DNA of 9,114 nucleotides from positions 1 to 9,114 of the forward strand of contig CAMFZJ010000052.1 of NCBI GenBank assembly GCA_946004305.1. The letters are read 5' to 3'. Below the pieces are notes generated by a model. The model searched no databases and was not told the origin of the DNA. It saw nothing but the letters and a program-made list of their open reading frames with translations. Numbering within the stretch: position 1 is the stretch's first letter; every line of letters starts with the position of its first letter. Positions 1-6,266 of the stretch are shown in pieces. The DNA comes from an uncultured Clostridia bacterium (lineage in GTDB: Bacteria > Bacillota > Clostridia > Oscillospirales > Acutalibacteraceae). Made by a program: the position numbers and the translations under genes.

Positions 1-348
1 AGATACCACGGTATGAGTTCAACCTTGTCACAGCTTTATGATGACGGTCTTATGGAAGCTCGTTCTGTTGAACAAACCTCTGTATTTGAAGCAGCTCAGC
101 AGTTCGCAAGAATCGAGGGTATTCTTCCTGCGCCTGAAAGCAGTCACGCTATTAAGGTTGCTATTGATGAAGCGCTTAAGTGCAAGGAAACCGGTGAGGA
201 AAAGACTATTGTATTCGGTCTTACCGGTACAGGCTACTTTGATATGGTTGCTTACGGAAAGTACAACGATGGTGAAATGTCCGACTATATTCCTACTGAC
301 GAGGAATTGGCTAAAGGTTTTGCCGGTCTTCCGAAAGTTGATAAATAA
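1..348 (+). CDS. trpB: Tryptophan synthase beta-like chain (TrpB2 type), 3' end only
   Basis: This is the C-terminal 115 residues of a pyridoxal-phosphate enzyme. The reading frame is open from base 1 (RYHG precedes the first ATG at 13), so the gene begins upstream of the window and that ATG is internal. The fragment matches the C-terminal part of the TrpB2 branch: RYHGM, then an EARSVEQTSVFEA segment, an EGILPAPESSHAIK segment, and GLTGTGYFDM, which corresponds to the phosphate-loop-proximal SGHGxFDM element. TrpB enzymes join indole to L-serine to make tryptophan in the cytoplasm. TrpB2 forms often occur outside the trp operon, and nothing next to it here belongs to tryptophan synthesis. 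TrpB2 proteins are usually about 430-460 residues, so roughly three quarters are missing. The PLP lysine is not in the window. Family assignment is confident; the exact substrate is not shown. Confidence 0.88.
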   Translation, partial: RYHGMSSTLSQLYDDGLMEARSVEQTSVFEAAQQFARIEGILPAPESSHAIKVAIDEALKCKETGEEKTIVFGLTGTGYFDMVAYGKYNDGEMSDYIPTDEELAKGFAGLPKVDK

Positions 349-364
349 TGCTATTTATGAAAGT

Positions 365-400
365 ACCTCCATTGGTGATTTACCAATGGAGGTTTTTTTT
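365..400 (+). terminator. Rho-independent terminator of the trpB-like gene
   Basis: A perfect 12-bp stem (arms 365-376 and 382-393, ACCTCCATTGGT pairing with ACCAATGGAGGT) closes a 5-nt loop and runs into eight T's (393-400), 16 nt after the trpB-like stop codon. The T tract touches the stop codon of the convergent permease gene (399-401). For leftward transcripts the hairpin is followed only by a mixed sequence (ACTTTCATAAAT), so termination in that direction is probably weaker but possible. Confidence 0.93.
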
Positions 401-3400
401 ATTCTACGGATTTCAGGCTTTCTACCATATTTACATTCTTCATTTTGAAATACATTATAAAGTTTACTACTAAAGAAAATAATGCTGTCAAAAGTGTTGC
501 CCAAAGGTAGCTTACCCAATGTATGGTCCTGCCGAACTGTACATTATCCAACTCTACGGTGGATACAATCCAACCTGACAGAAATGTACCCATAAGTAAT
601 CCCAGCAATATGCCTAATATTACAAGGGCAATGTTCTCCCTGTATATAAATGCACTGGTTTCCAAATTATTAAAGCCCAGCACCTTTATCGTTGCTATCT
701 CTCTTATTCTCTCGGCAATATTGATATTTGTTAAATTATAAAGCACTACAAAGGCTAATGCTCCTGCACACAATATCATAATAAATACTACCATATTAAG
801 AGATTTTAGCATATCGTTTAGCTCATCTACAGAGCTTTGAATAAATGATACTGCTGATACATCAGCACGCTTTAGTATCATATTACCAAAATCAGACTGA
901 GTTTTATAAACATCCTTTAGCTCTACAAAAACTGTTGAATAATCAATTTTTCCAAAGCTCTTTTCATAAAGAGCAGGGGTCATATAAATATAGTGGCCTA
1001 CATACTGTTCGCTGATTCCTGAAATTTTCAATGACTTTTCAACATCATCAACTGCAACCTTAATACTGTCCCCTACTCCTACATTTAAAAGCTTTGACAT
1101 TTTCTCTGTGATTATTACGCTGTTGTCGCTAAACTCTAACGGTGTATGCTTTTCACGGGTACGCAGGTTTACCAGTTTGCTGAACTCTTTAAGATTTTGA
1201 GGAACACAGATATTCAATGAATCAATATAGCTTTTGGGGGATTTTGCTTCACCGTCAATAAAGGCTACAACTGCACTTGAGTTTACATTCTTAAATTCGC
1301 TGATTTCAGTATTCAAGTTTGATATTTCCTCTGTGCTGTCAGTATCAGCAACTACTACAGCGTTATATGAATAAATCTCGTCAAACTGTATAGAAGCTAT
1401 TGCGTTTAAGGAGTCCTGTAAACCAAAGGCTGCAACTATCAGGGCTGTACATCCTGCAACTCCAAGGACAGTCATAAACATTCTGCTTTTGTATCTGAAG
1501 ATATTTCTTGCAGTTACCTTTGATGTAAAGCTGAAACGGCTCCATAAAGGTTCTACTTTTTCAAGTAAAATACGCTTGCCTGACTTAGGACCTTTTGGTC
1601 TCATAAGCTGTGCAGGGATATAGCCTAATGCTTTGTAGCAGGCAAATGCAGTTACAACTGTTGTACATAACAGGGCAACCGCAACATTTATTATTATGGA
1701 AGCTACATCAGGAACAATAGTAATATCGTCCATATTGTACATCATTTTATATGCATTATATATAATTTTCGGAAGAATACTTACTCCTAATGTTATTCCC
1801 ACAGCTGAGCCAATTACTGCCGCTGATGTGGAATAAACAAGGAATTTTCCCACTATGGAAGCGTTAGAATAACCAAGTGCCTTGAATGTGCCTATTTCTG
1901 TTCTCTTTTCGTCAATAAGTCTTGTCATTGTTGTAAGGCAGACCAATAGGGCTACTAACAGGAAGAATACCGGGAACACTGCAGCTACAGCGTCAACCCT
2001 GCCTGTATTATCTTTAAATCCCCCATATCCCGGGTTATCCTCTCTTGTGAATACATACCACTTTGGCTTTTCAACTTGGTCAAGCTTTTTCTGTGCTTTA
2101 TTAAGCTTCTTTTCTGCCTTTGAGAGCTTTTTGTTTATTTTAGCTTTTGAATCCTTATAGTCTTTTTTGCCCTGATTAAGCTCTTCTAAACCTGATTTTG
2201 CTTTTTCTTCCAACCGACTTTCGGCACTGCTTAGTTCGCTTTCTTTTGATTTTAGAAGCTTATAGGCATCATCAAGCTTTTTCTTTTCCTGAACCTTGGT
2301 TTTTTCCAGCTTTGCTTTTCCTTCTTTAAGCTGTATTTTAGCTGTTTCTAATTTCTTTTTGTTTTTATCTAATAGGGCTTTAGATTTTATCAGCTCTTTC
2401 TTTGCATCTGACAGCGTTGTTTTGCCTGTTTCAATTCCGGATGTTATTTCGGCTACGGCCTTTTCAAGTGCGGTTTTCTTAGGGGTAAGCTGATTTTTCT
2501 GGGCGGTTAATACCGCAATAGTACCCGGGTCAGCAGTTACTTTCAAAGCTTGTTCTACAGAATCAAGCAAGCCTTGTATATCAGCTAGGGAGCCTTGAAC
2601 CTTCTTAAGCTTTTCTTCTAATTCAGGTTTAGTTACTTTATAAAATTCATCATATGATTTATTGTATTCTTTTTCACCTTTTTTGTACTTTTTAAGCCCC
2701 GAATTATATTGCTTTATACCCTTATCATATTCTTTCTGGGATTTTTTAAGCATTTTTTCCGCTTTTGCAATTTCTTCTTCATATTTTTCTTTGCCTGAAT
2801 AATACTCAGCATAACCATTTTTAAGCTGAATTTGACCTGAGCTGATTTTTTGACGGGCTTCGTTAATTTGAGAATAGTACTCTTTTTCTGCTTCATCAAG
2901 CTTTTTCTTTGCATCACTAAGCTTTTCTTCCGCCTCTTTTTTACTGTCCTGAAACTCCTGTTTTTTCTCGTTAAGAGTGTTCTGTGCCTCATCAATATTT
3001 TCAATCTTGAATATCTTTGACTGAGTTTTTCCCACCTTTACAAGCTTTGTTTTGAAACTGTCAATATTACTAAGGTATTCGTCATTTACCGTTTCACCCT
3101 TTGAGTACTTTGTTTTAACATATATTTCTGTAAAACGCTCTGTTTTAAAGGAGCTTTTATGAACATACATAAAGGCGTCAAGAGAGCCGTCACCTACAGT
3201 TGTACTTCCGCGCTCGTAGGACACATACATAGGTGACCTTACCACACCTACAACCTTGTATTCAAAGGTAGAAAGCAAATCAGACGAATTACTTTCTTCT
3301 GAATTTTTATTTACCTTTATTGTTTCGCCGATTTCAGGTGAAGTACCTGAAAAGTTCCCGTCTTCAACTACTATTTCACCTTTTTTTCGGGGAAGTTTTC

Positions 3401-3761
3401 CCTCTACTAAGGTAAGCTCGTTAAGGATGTCGTGCACTGCTATAAGGCGAACCTCGTGTGCAGAGTTGTGATAATCAGACAATACATCAGCAAAATAGCC
3501 TGCCTCTGCGTAAGTTACCTCATCTAAATTCTTCACAGCGTCAAGGTCACTTGTTTCAAAGCCTACATTGGAAACAAGCCTGTAATCCATAAGATTAGTG
3601 CGCTGATAATAATTGTCAGCCATATGCACCATTGAGGGTGCTGTTGCTTTGATACCACAGTAAAAACCACAGCTTAAAGCAATAATCGCCATGATTGAGA
3701 AAAATCTGGCTTTTGAATTTTTAATTTCACGAAAGGTATTTTTGATTAATGATTTTTTCAT
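399..3761 (-). CDS. FtsX-family ABC transporter permease with large extracellular coiled coil
   Basis: The predicted 1120-residue membrane protein has the layout of two fused FtsX/MacB-type permease halves. TM1 lies near residues 20-42. A long extracytoplasmic region follows, then TM2-4 near 590-612, 640-665 and 685-710. TM5 is near 760-780, a second external domain spans about 785-985, and TM6-8 lie near 988-1012, 1041-1067 and 1083-1105. The cytoplasmic coupling motifs are visible twice: KRTEIGTFKALGY (619-631) and RIREIATIKVLGF (1018-1030). Residues about 255-565 are Lys/Glu-rich coiled coil. The ATG is preceded by a weak ribosome site (AAAGTGG) and lies 11 nt after the stop of the YoaK-type gene. 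With the ATPase two genes upstream it should form one transporter. Such permeases usually drive mechanical work on envelope substrates, export, or resistance rather than nutrient uptake; the substrate cannot be read from the sequence. Confidence 0.9.
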   Translation of the reverse strand: MKKSLIKNTFREIKNSKARFFSIMAIIALSCGFYCGIKATAPSMVHMADNYYQRTNLMDYRLVSNVGFETSDLDAVKNLDEVTYAEAGYFADVLSDYHNSAHEVRLIAVHDILNELTLVEGKLPRKKGEIVVEDGNFSGTSPEIGETIKVNKNSEESNSSDLLSTFEYKVVGVVRSPMYVSYERGSTTVGDGSLDAFMYVHKSSFKTERFTEIYVKTKYSKGETVNDEYLSNIDSFKTKLVKVGKTQSKIFKIENIDEAQNTLNEKKQEFQDSKKEAEEKLSDAKKKLDEAEKEYYSQINEARQKISSGQIQLKNGYAEYYSGKEKYEEEIAKAEKMLKKSQKEYDKGIKQYNSGLKKYKKGEKEYNKSYDEFYKVTKPELEEKLKKVQGSLADIQGLLDSVEQALKVTADPGTIAVLTAQKNQLTPKKTALEKAVAEITSGIETGKTTLSDAKKELIKSKALLDKNKKKLETAKIQLKEGKAKLEKTKVQEKKKLDDAYKLLKSKESELSSAESRLEEKAKSGLEELNQGKKDYKDSKAKINKKLSKAEKKLNKAQKKLDQVEKPKWYVFTREDNPGYGGFKDNTGRVDAVAAVFPVFFLLVALLVCLTTMTRLIDEKRTEIGTFKALGYSNASIVGKFLVYSTSAAVIGSAVGITLGVSILPKIIYNAYKMMYNMDDITIVPDVASIIINVAVALLCTTVVTAFACYKALGYIPAQLMRPKGPKSGKRILLEKVEPLWSRFSFTSKVTARNIFRYKSRMFMTVLGVAGCTALIVAAFGLQDSLNAIASIQFDEIYSYNAVVVADTDSTEEISNLNTEISEFKNVNSSAVVAFIDGEAKSPKSYIDSLNICVPQNLKEFSKLVNLRTREKHTPLEFSDNSVIITEKMSKLLNVGVGDSIKVAVDDVEKSLKISGISEQYVGHYIYMTPALYEKSFGKIDYSTVFVELKDVYKTQSDFGNMILKRADVSAVSFIQSSVDELNDMLKSLNMVVFIMILCAGALAFVVLYNLTNINIAERIREIATIKVLGFNNLETSAFIYRENIALVILGILLGLLMGTFLSGWIVSTVELDNVQFGRTIHWVSYLWATLLTALFSLVVNFIMYFKMKNVNMVESLKSVE
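2067..2999 (-). other. Extracellular coiled-coil segment of the permease
   Basis: This covers residues about 255-565 of the permease. It is made of heptad-like Lys/Glu/Ala/Leu runs (for example KKEAEEKLSDAKKKLDEAEKE near 274-294). Residues 317-372 also hold a short-period pattern in which Tyr and Gly recur in Y-x-x-G form (YDKGIKQYNSGLKKYKKGEK, 345-364). A break at about 405-430 containing Pro and Gly (TADPGTIAV) probably marks the hairpin turn, so the two halves would fold back into an antiparallel stalk. This is predicted by eye, not by a coiled-coil program. Confidence 0.75.
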
Positions 3762-3772
3762 AGTACCACTTT

Positions 3773-4477
3773 CTATATTACGGTTTCAACTTTGCCCTTT
3801 ACAAAAATAAGTATAAATACTATCACTAATACACCGCAAGGTACAAATACGGATTTCATATCAAGAAAGCCGGTGAGTAAAGCTCCTGCTATTGCTCCCA
3901 CAATAAACATTGCTATAATACTGAGATATACAAAGCCCTTTTTTAATGATGATTTATCCTTGGTGGTTTTATAGAGATAAAACTGCTCTGATGCACTGCG
4001 AAGATTTCCTGTGCACATTGTTGTTGCAATAATATTTCCTCGTATATTTCTAAATGTCTGCACCTGCAAGGAACACACCAGGGATACTATCGTGTTTACA
4101 ATCATATTTTCAACTTTTCCGCTTGGTACAAAAGCTATAACAATTAATGCGCCTATTTCTACACCCAGTATCACCTGTCGCCAATGTATAGCTCCGCTGT
4201 TTCCGAATCTGGTTTTTACTATCTCTGAAATTACAACCCCTGCTGCGAATGCAAGGATTGGTATAAGATAGTTTATTGCTGACAGAAAATCAAATCTTGC
4301 AATACTTACACCCATAAGCACCATATTGCCTGTTTCTGCATTTGCAAATACTCCCCCACGGCACAAATATGTATAAATATCCAAATATCCCCCTGCAAAT
4401 GCCAGCAGTAATCCTACAAGCAGGGTATGGGACATGGTGTATTTTTTACTCAATTCCAACACTCCAAAATTTACCAC
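3773..4477 (-). CDS. YoaK/DUF1275-family membrane protein
   Basis: A polytopic inner-membrane protein of up to 234 residues with about six hydrophobic segments (roughly 17-36, 66-86, 101-119, 125-141, 182-203 and 208-226). It carries the hallmarks of the YoaK/DUF1275 family: GGYLDIYTY (29-37), ETGNMV (48-53) and TTMCTGNLR (152-160). The biochemical role of the family is unknown; it is often described as a possible transporter. The longest frame starts with GTG at 4477 and overlaps the end of the ATPase gene by 7 nt. A TTG at 4453 lies 8 nt after a GGAG and would give a 226-residue protein starting LSKKYTM; an ATG at 4435 is a third option. The gene sits between an ABC ATPase and its likely permease, which suggests co-expression with, and perhaps a role alongside, that transporter. 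Family assignment is firm; the start is not. Confidence 0.87.
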   Translation of the reverse strand: MVNFGVLELSKKYTMSHTLLVGLLLAFAGGYLDIYTYLCRGGVFANAETGNMVLMGVSIARFDFLSAINYLIPILAFAAGVVISEIVKTRFGNSGAIHWRQVILGVEIGALIVIAFVPSGKVENMIVNTIVSLVCSLQVQTFRNIRGNIIATTMCTGNLRSASEQFYLYKTTKDKSSLKKGFVYLSIIAMFIVGAIAGALLTGFLDMKSVFVPCGVLVIVFILIFVKGKVETVI

Positions 4478-5172
4478 TCAATTGTTTCCACATCAACAGG
4501 ATTATCGTTATGAACATCCTTTACTATCTTTCCGCTTTTCATTGTTATTACATGGTCTGCCATAGGTGTGATTGCCTGATTGTGGGTAATCAGCACAACT
4601 GTCATTTTTTCTTTACGGCAGGTTTCCTGTAACAGCTTTAAAATTTTACGGCCTGTGTTATAATCCAGTGCGCCTGTTGGCTCGTCACACAACAAAAGCT
4701 TAGGTCTTTTAGCTAATGCTCTTGCAATTGAAACTCTCTGTTGTTCGCCGCCTGAGAGCTGACTTGGAAAATTATCTTTGCGCTCTGTAAGTTCTACAGC
4801 AGCCAGCGCCTCCTCTGCATCCATAGGATTTTTGCAGATTTGGGAAGCAAGCTCAACATTCTCCTTAGCAGTAAGGTTAGGCACAAGATTGTAAAACTGA
4901 AATACAAAGCCTATATCAAATCTTCTGTATGGTGTAAGAGCTTTTTCTTTTAATCCGCTTATGAGTTTACCGCCTACGGTTATTTCTCCTTTGGTACAGC
5001 TGTCCATACCTCCTAAAATATTAAGAACTGTGGTTTTGCCTGCACCTGATGAACCAACTACAACTGCAAACTCCCCCTGTTCAATTGAGAAAGAAATATC
5101 ATCAACTGCTTTGATAGTAACCTCTCCCATTTTATAGAGCTTGCTTACGTTTTTAAATTCTACTAAACTCAT
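4471..5172 (-). CDS. ABC transporter ATP-binding protein (MacB/LolD-like)
   Basis: A cytoplasmic nucleotide-binding subunit of 233 residues in which every ABC motif is intact: Walker A GSSGAGKT (40-47), Q-loop Gln92 in FVFQFYNL, signature LSGGEQQR (139-146), Walker B LLLCDEP (159-165), D-loop ALD (168-170) and the switch His197 in LITHN. The FQFYNLVPNLTAKENV stretch and the overall length are typical of the LolD/MacB/FtsE group that pairs with FtsX-type permeases, which agrees with the permease encoded downstream. The frame is open from an ATG at 5181, but that codon lies directly against the ribosome site AGAAGGA (5181-5187). The ATG at 5172 is 9 nt away from it and is chosen. This is the first gene of the leftward operon. 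The stop TAA (4471-4473) overlaps the longest version of the next gene. Confidence 0.94.
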   Translation of the reverse strand: MSLVEFKNVSKLYKMGEVTIKAVDDISFSIEQGEFAVVVGSSGAGKTTVLNILGGMDSCTKGEITVGGKLISGLKEKALTPYRRFDIGFVFQFYNLVPNLTAKENVELASQICKNPMDAEEALAAVELTERKDNFPSQLSGGEQQRVSIARALAKRPKLLLCDEPTGALDYNTGRKILKLLQETCRKEKMTVVLITHNQAITPMADHVITMKSGKIVKDVHNDNPVDVETIEW

Positions 5173-5181
5173 AATTATCAT

Positions 5182-5187
5182 CCTTCT
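5182..5187 (-). promoter_or_regulatory. Ribosome binding site deciding the ATPase start
   Basis: AGAAGG read on the minus strand lies 9 nt before the ATG at 5172 and only 1 nt before the alternative ATG at 5181, so the shorter protein beginning MSLVEF is favoured. Confidence 0.8.
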
Positions 5188-5210
5188 GAGCTTTTTCTAT
5201 ATAATTAATT

Positions 5211-5239
5211 ATTTTATCACAAAACATAGCTAATTACAA
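5211..5239 (-). promoter_or_regulatory. Sigma-A-type promoter for the ABC/YoaK/FtsX operon
   Basis: On the minus strand, TTGTAA (-35, 5234-5239) and TAAAAT (-10, 5211-5216) are separated by exactly 17 bp. A TG one base upstream of the -10 gives an extended -10 (TGATAAAAT). The predicted start of transcription is near 5204, giving a leader of about 32 nt before the ATPase ATG. A perfect AT palindrome (ATAATTAATTAT, 5201-5212) covers the end of the -10 and the start site; it could be an operator or simply a product of AT-rich sequence. Confidence 0.72.
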
Positions 5240-5248
5240 TGAACACAA

Positions 5249-5277
5249 TTGAAATTATACACTCTATATGCTAAAAT
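5249..5277 (+). promoter_or_regulatory. Sigma-A-type promoter for sfsA
   Basis: TTGAAA (-35, 5249-5254) and TAAAAT (-10, 5272-5277) are spaced by exactly 17 bp, with TG one base before the -10 (TGCTAAAAT), which makes an extended -10. Transcription should start near 5284, about 29 nt before the chosen sfsA ATG. This promoter also contains the upstream in-frame ATG at 5268, which therefore cannot be the translation start of this transcript. Confidence 0.78.
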
Positions 5278-5312
5278 CGACTTATCAAATTAATAATGCA
5301 AGGAATGTAAAA

Positions 5313-5993
5313 ATGAAATACAATGACATACACAAGGGACGGTTTATCAGCCGACCTAACCGTTTTATAGCAAATGTTGAAATTGAGGGAAAAGTTAATA
5401 TAGTACACGTTAAGAACACCGGCAGGTGCAAAGAACTGCTTACCGACAACGCTTGTGTACTCCTTGAAAAAAGCAGTAATCCTGCAAGAAAAACTCTGTA
5501 TGACTTAGTTTCCGTATATAAAGGCAAACGACTTGTTAATATGGACAGTCAGGCTCCTAATAGGGTTTTTCAGGAGTACTTAGAAAATGGAAGAATGTTT
5601 CAGAACATTTCTTTTATTAAACCTGAGTGCAAATTCAACAACAGCAGATTTGACTTCTATGTTGAAACTGAAAACCGCAAAATCTTTATGGAAGTTAAGG
5701 GGGTAACTTTGGAGAAGAATAACATTGTATTATTTCCGGACGCACCAACTGAACGTGGTCTTAAACATATATATGAACTGATTTCTGCAAAAAAACAAGG
5801 CTTTGAAGCATATGTAGTATTTGTAGTGCAGATGTCTGATGTTGATTACTTTACCCCAAACAAAGAAACTCATCCGGAATTTGCAGAAGCTTTAAAAGTT
5901 GCCGAAAAATCCGGAGTAAACATAATTGCTCTGGACTGTATTGTAACTGAAAACAGCCTTGATATTAACAGAGAGGTTGACGTAATTTTATAA
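5313..5993 (+). CDS. sfsA: Sugar fermentation stimulation protein homolog SfsA
   Basis: A 226-residue protein with the SfsA family pattern. The N-terminal OB-fold-like part contains GRFISRPNRFIANV (9-22) and HVKNTGRCKELL (32-43). The C-terminal part resembles a PD-(D/E)xK nuclease core, with Asp114 in SRFDF and Glu127/Lys129 in MEVKG, followed by the family signature FPDAPTERG (141-149) and KHIYEL. The name comes from an E. coli gene linked to maltose metabolism; the family has been proposed to bind DNA or act as a nuclease, and its exact role is unsettled. The frame is open from 5268, but that ATG lies inside the promoter. The ATG at 5313 has AAGGA at 5300-5304 (8 nt spacing) and gives the usual N-terminus and family length. 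No terminator separates it from the small gene 81 nt downstream, so the two may be co-transcribed. Confidence 0.93.
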   Translation: MKYNDIHKGRFISRPNRFIANVEIEGKVNIVHVKNTGRCKELLTDNACVLLEKSSNPARKTLYDLVSVYKGKRLVNMDSQAPNRVFQEYLENGRMFQNISFIKPECKFNNSRFDFYVETENRKIFMEVKGVTLEKNNIVLFPDAPTERGLKHIYELISAKKQGFEAYVVFVVQMSDVDYFTPNKETHPEFAEALKVAEKSGVNIIALDCIVTENSLDINREVDVIL

Positions 5994-6060
5994 TTAATAA
6001 ACTCAAGTCAAAAATCTGTAACACATTTGTCTTTTCTCAATAGTATGTAATGTAAACGAA

Positions 6061-6066
6061 AGGAGG
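6061..6066 (+). promoter_or_regulatory. Strong ribosome binding site of the miniprotein gene
   Basis: AGGAGG, embedded in GAAAGGAGGAAAG, lies 8 nt before the ATG at 6075. It is the best match to the anti-Shine-Dalgarno sequence in the window and strong support that the short frame after it is translated. Confidence 0.85.
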
Positions 6067-6074
6067 AAAGACTT

Positions 6075-6203
6075 ATGTTTAACAACGGTTGTTTTGGCGG
6101 AAATAGTTGTATTTGGATTATCCTTATCATCCTTATTTTCTGCTGTTGCTGTGGCAACAACGACGATAATGGTTGTGGCTGCAACAGTGGCTGCGGCTGC
6201 TAA
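6075..6203 (+). CDS. Cys/Gly/Asn-rich single-pass miniprotein, 42 residues
   Basis: The short frame starts at an ATG 8 nt after an AGGAGG site and ends with TAA just before a strong terminator, so it has the signals of a real gene. The product begins MFNNGCFGGNSC. A hydrophobic run follows (IWIILIILIF, 13-22), then four consecutive cysteines (23-26), an Asn/Asp stretch and a GCGC-NSG-CGC tail. Ten of 42 residues are Cys, eight Gly and seven Asn. It is probably a short membrane-anchored peptide with a cysteine-rich face that could bind metal or form disulphides. Similar Cys-rich mini-ORFs in Firmicutes are sometimes auto-labelled as chorion-class high-cysteine proteins, a name that says nothing of function. 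No function is assigned here. It may be read from the sfsA promoter or from its own; no convincing promoter was found directly before it. Confidence 0.78.
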   Translation: MFNNGCFGGNSCIWIILIILIFCCCCGNNDDNGCGCNSGCGC

Positions 6204-6213
6204 TTAGTCCTCT

Positions 6214-6250
6214 AAAAAGGCACCTATGGATTTACCGTAGGTGCCTTTTG
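6214..6250. terminator. Bidirectional Rho-independent terminator
   Basis: A 15-bp stem with one G-T wobble (arms 6215-6229 and 6235-6249) closes a 5-nt ATTTA loop. It carries TTTT on the right arm for rightward transcripts and an A run (6214-6218) that becomes a U tract for leftward ones. It lies 10 nt after the miniprotein stop and 16 nt from the stop codon of the convergent amylase gene, so it should end both. Confidence 0.92.
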
Positions 6251-6266
6251 ACTAAATCTTTATTTA

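Noticed and set aside
38..448. 136-codon open frame on the plus strand
   Set aside because: It overlaps the clear TrpB2 fragment out of frame, runs through the terminator hairpin and gives an implausible Leu-rich product.
2067..2999. Repetitive-looking DNA that might be a tandem repeat or CRISPR array
   Set aside because: The similarity comes from Lys/Glu heptad codons; there are no constant repeats with regular spacers.
2714..3004. 96-codon minus-strand frame with a very basic product
   Set aside because: It is an out-of-frame shadow of the AAG/AAA-rich coiled-coil part of the permease.
5268..5312. N-terminal extension of sfsA from the ATG at 5268
   Set aside because: That ATG sits inside the promoter (5249-5277), lacks a ribosome site and adds residues not typical of the family.
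5285..5527. 80-codon minus-strand frame opposite sfsA
   Set aside because: It lies wholly antisense to a conserved gene and has no ribosome site or recognisable protein features.
6027..6055. Possible separate promoter for the miniprotein gene (TTGTCT with TAATGT)
   Set aside because: The -10 is poor and the spacing is about 15 bp. No convincing sporulation sigma-factor match was seen either.
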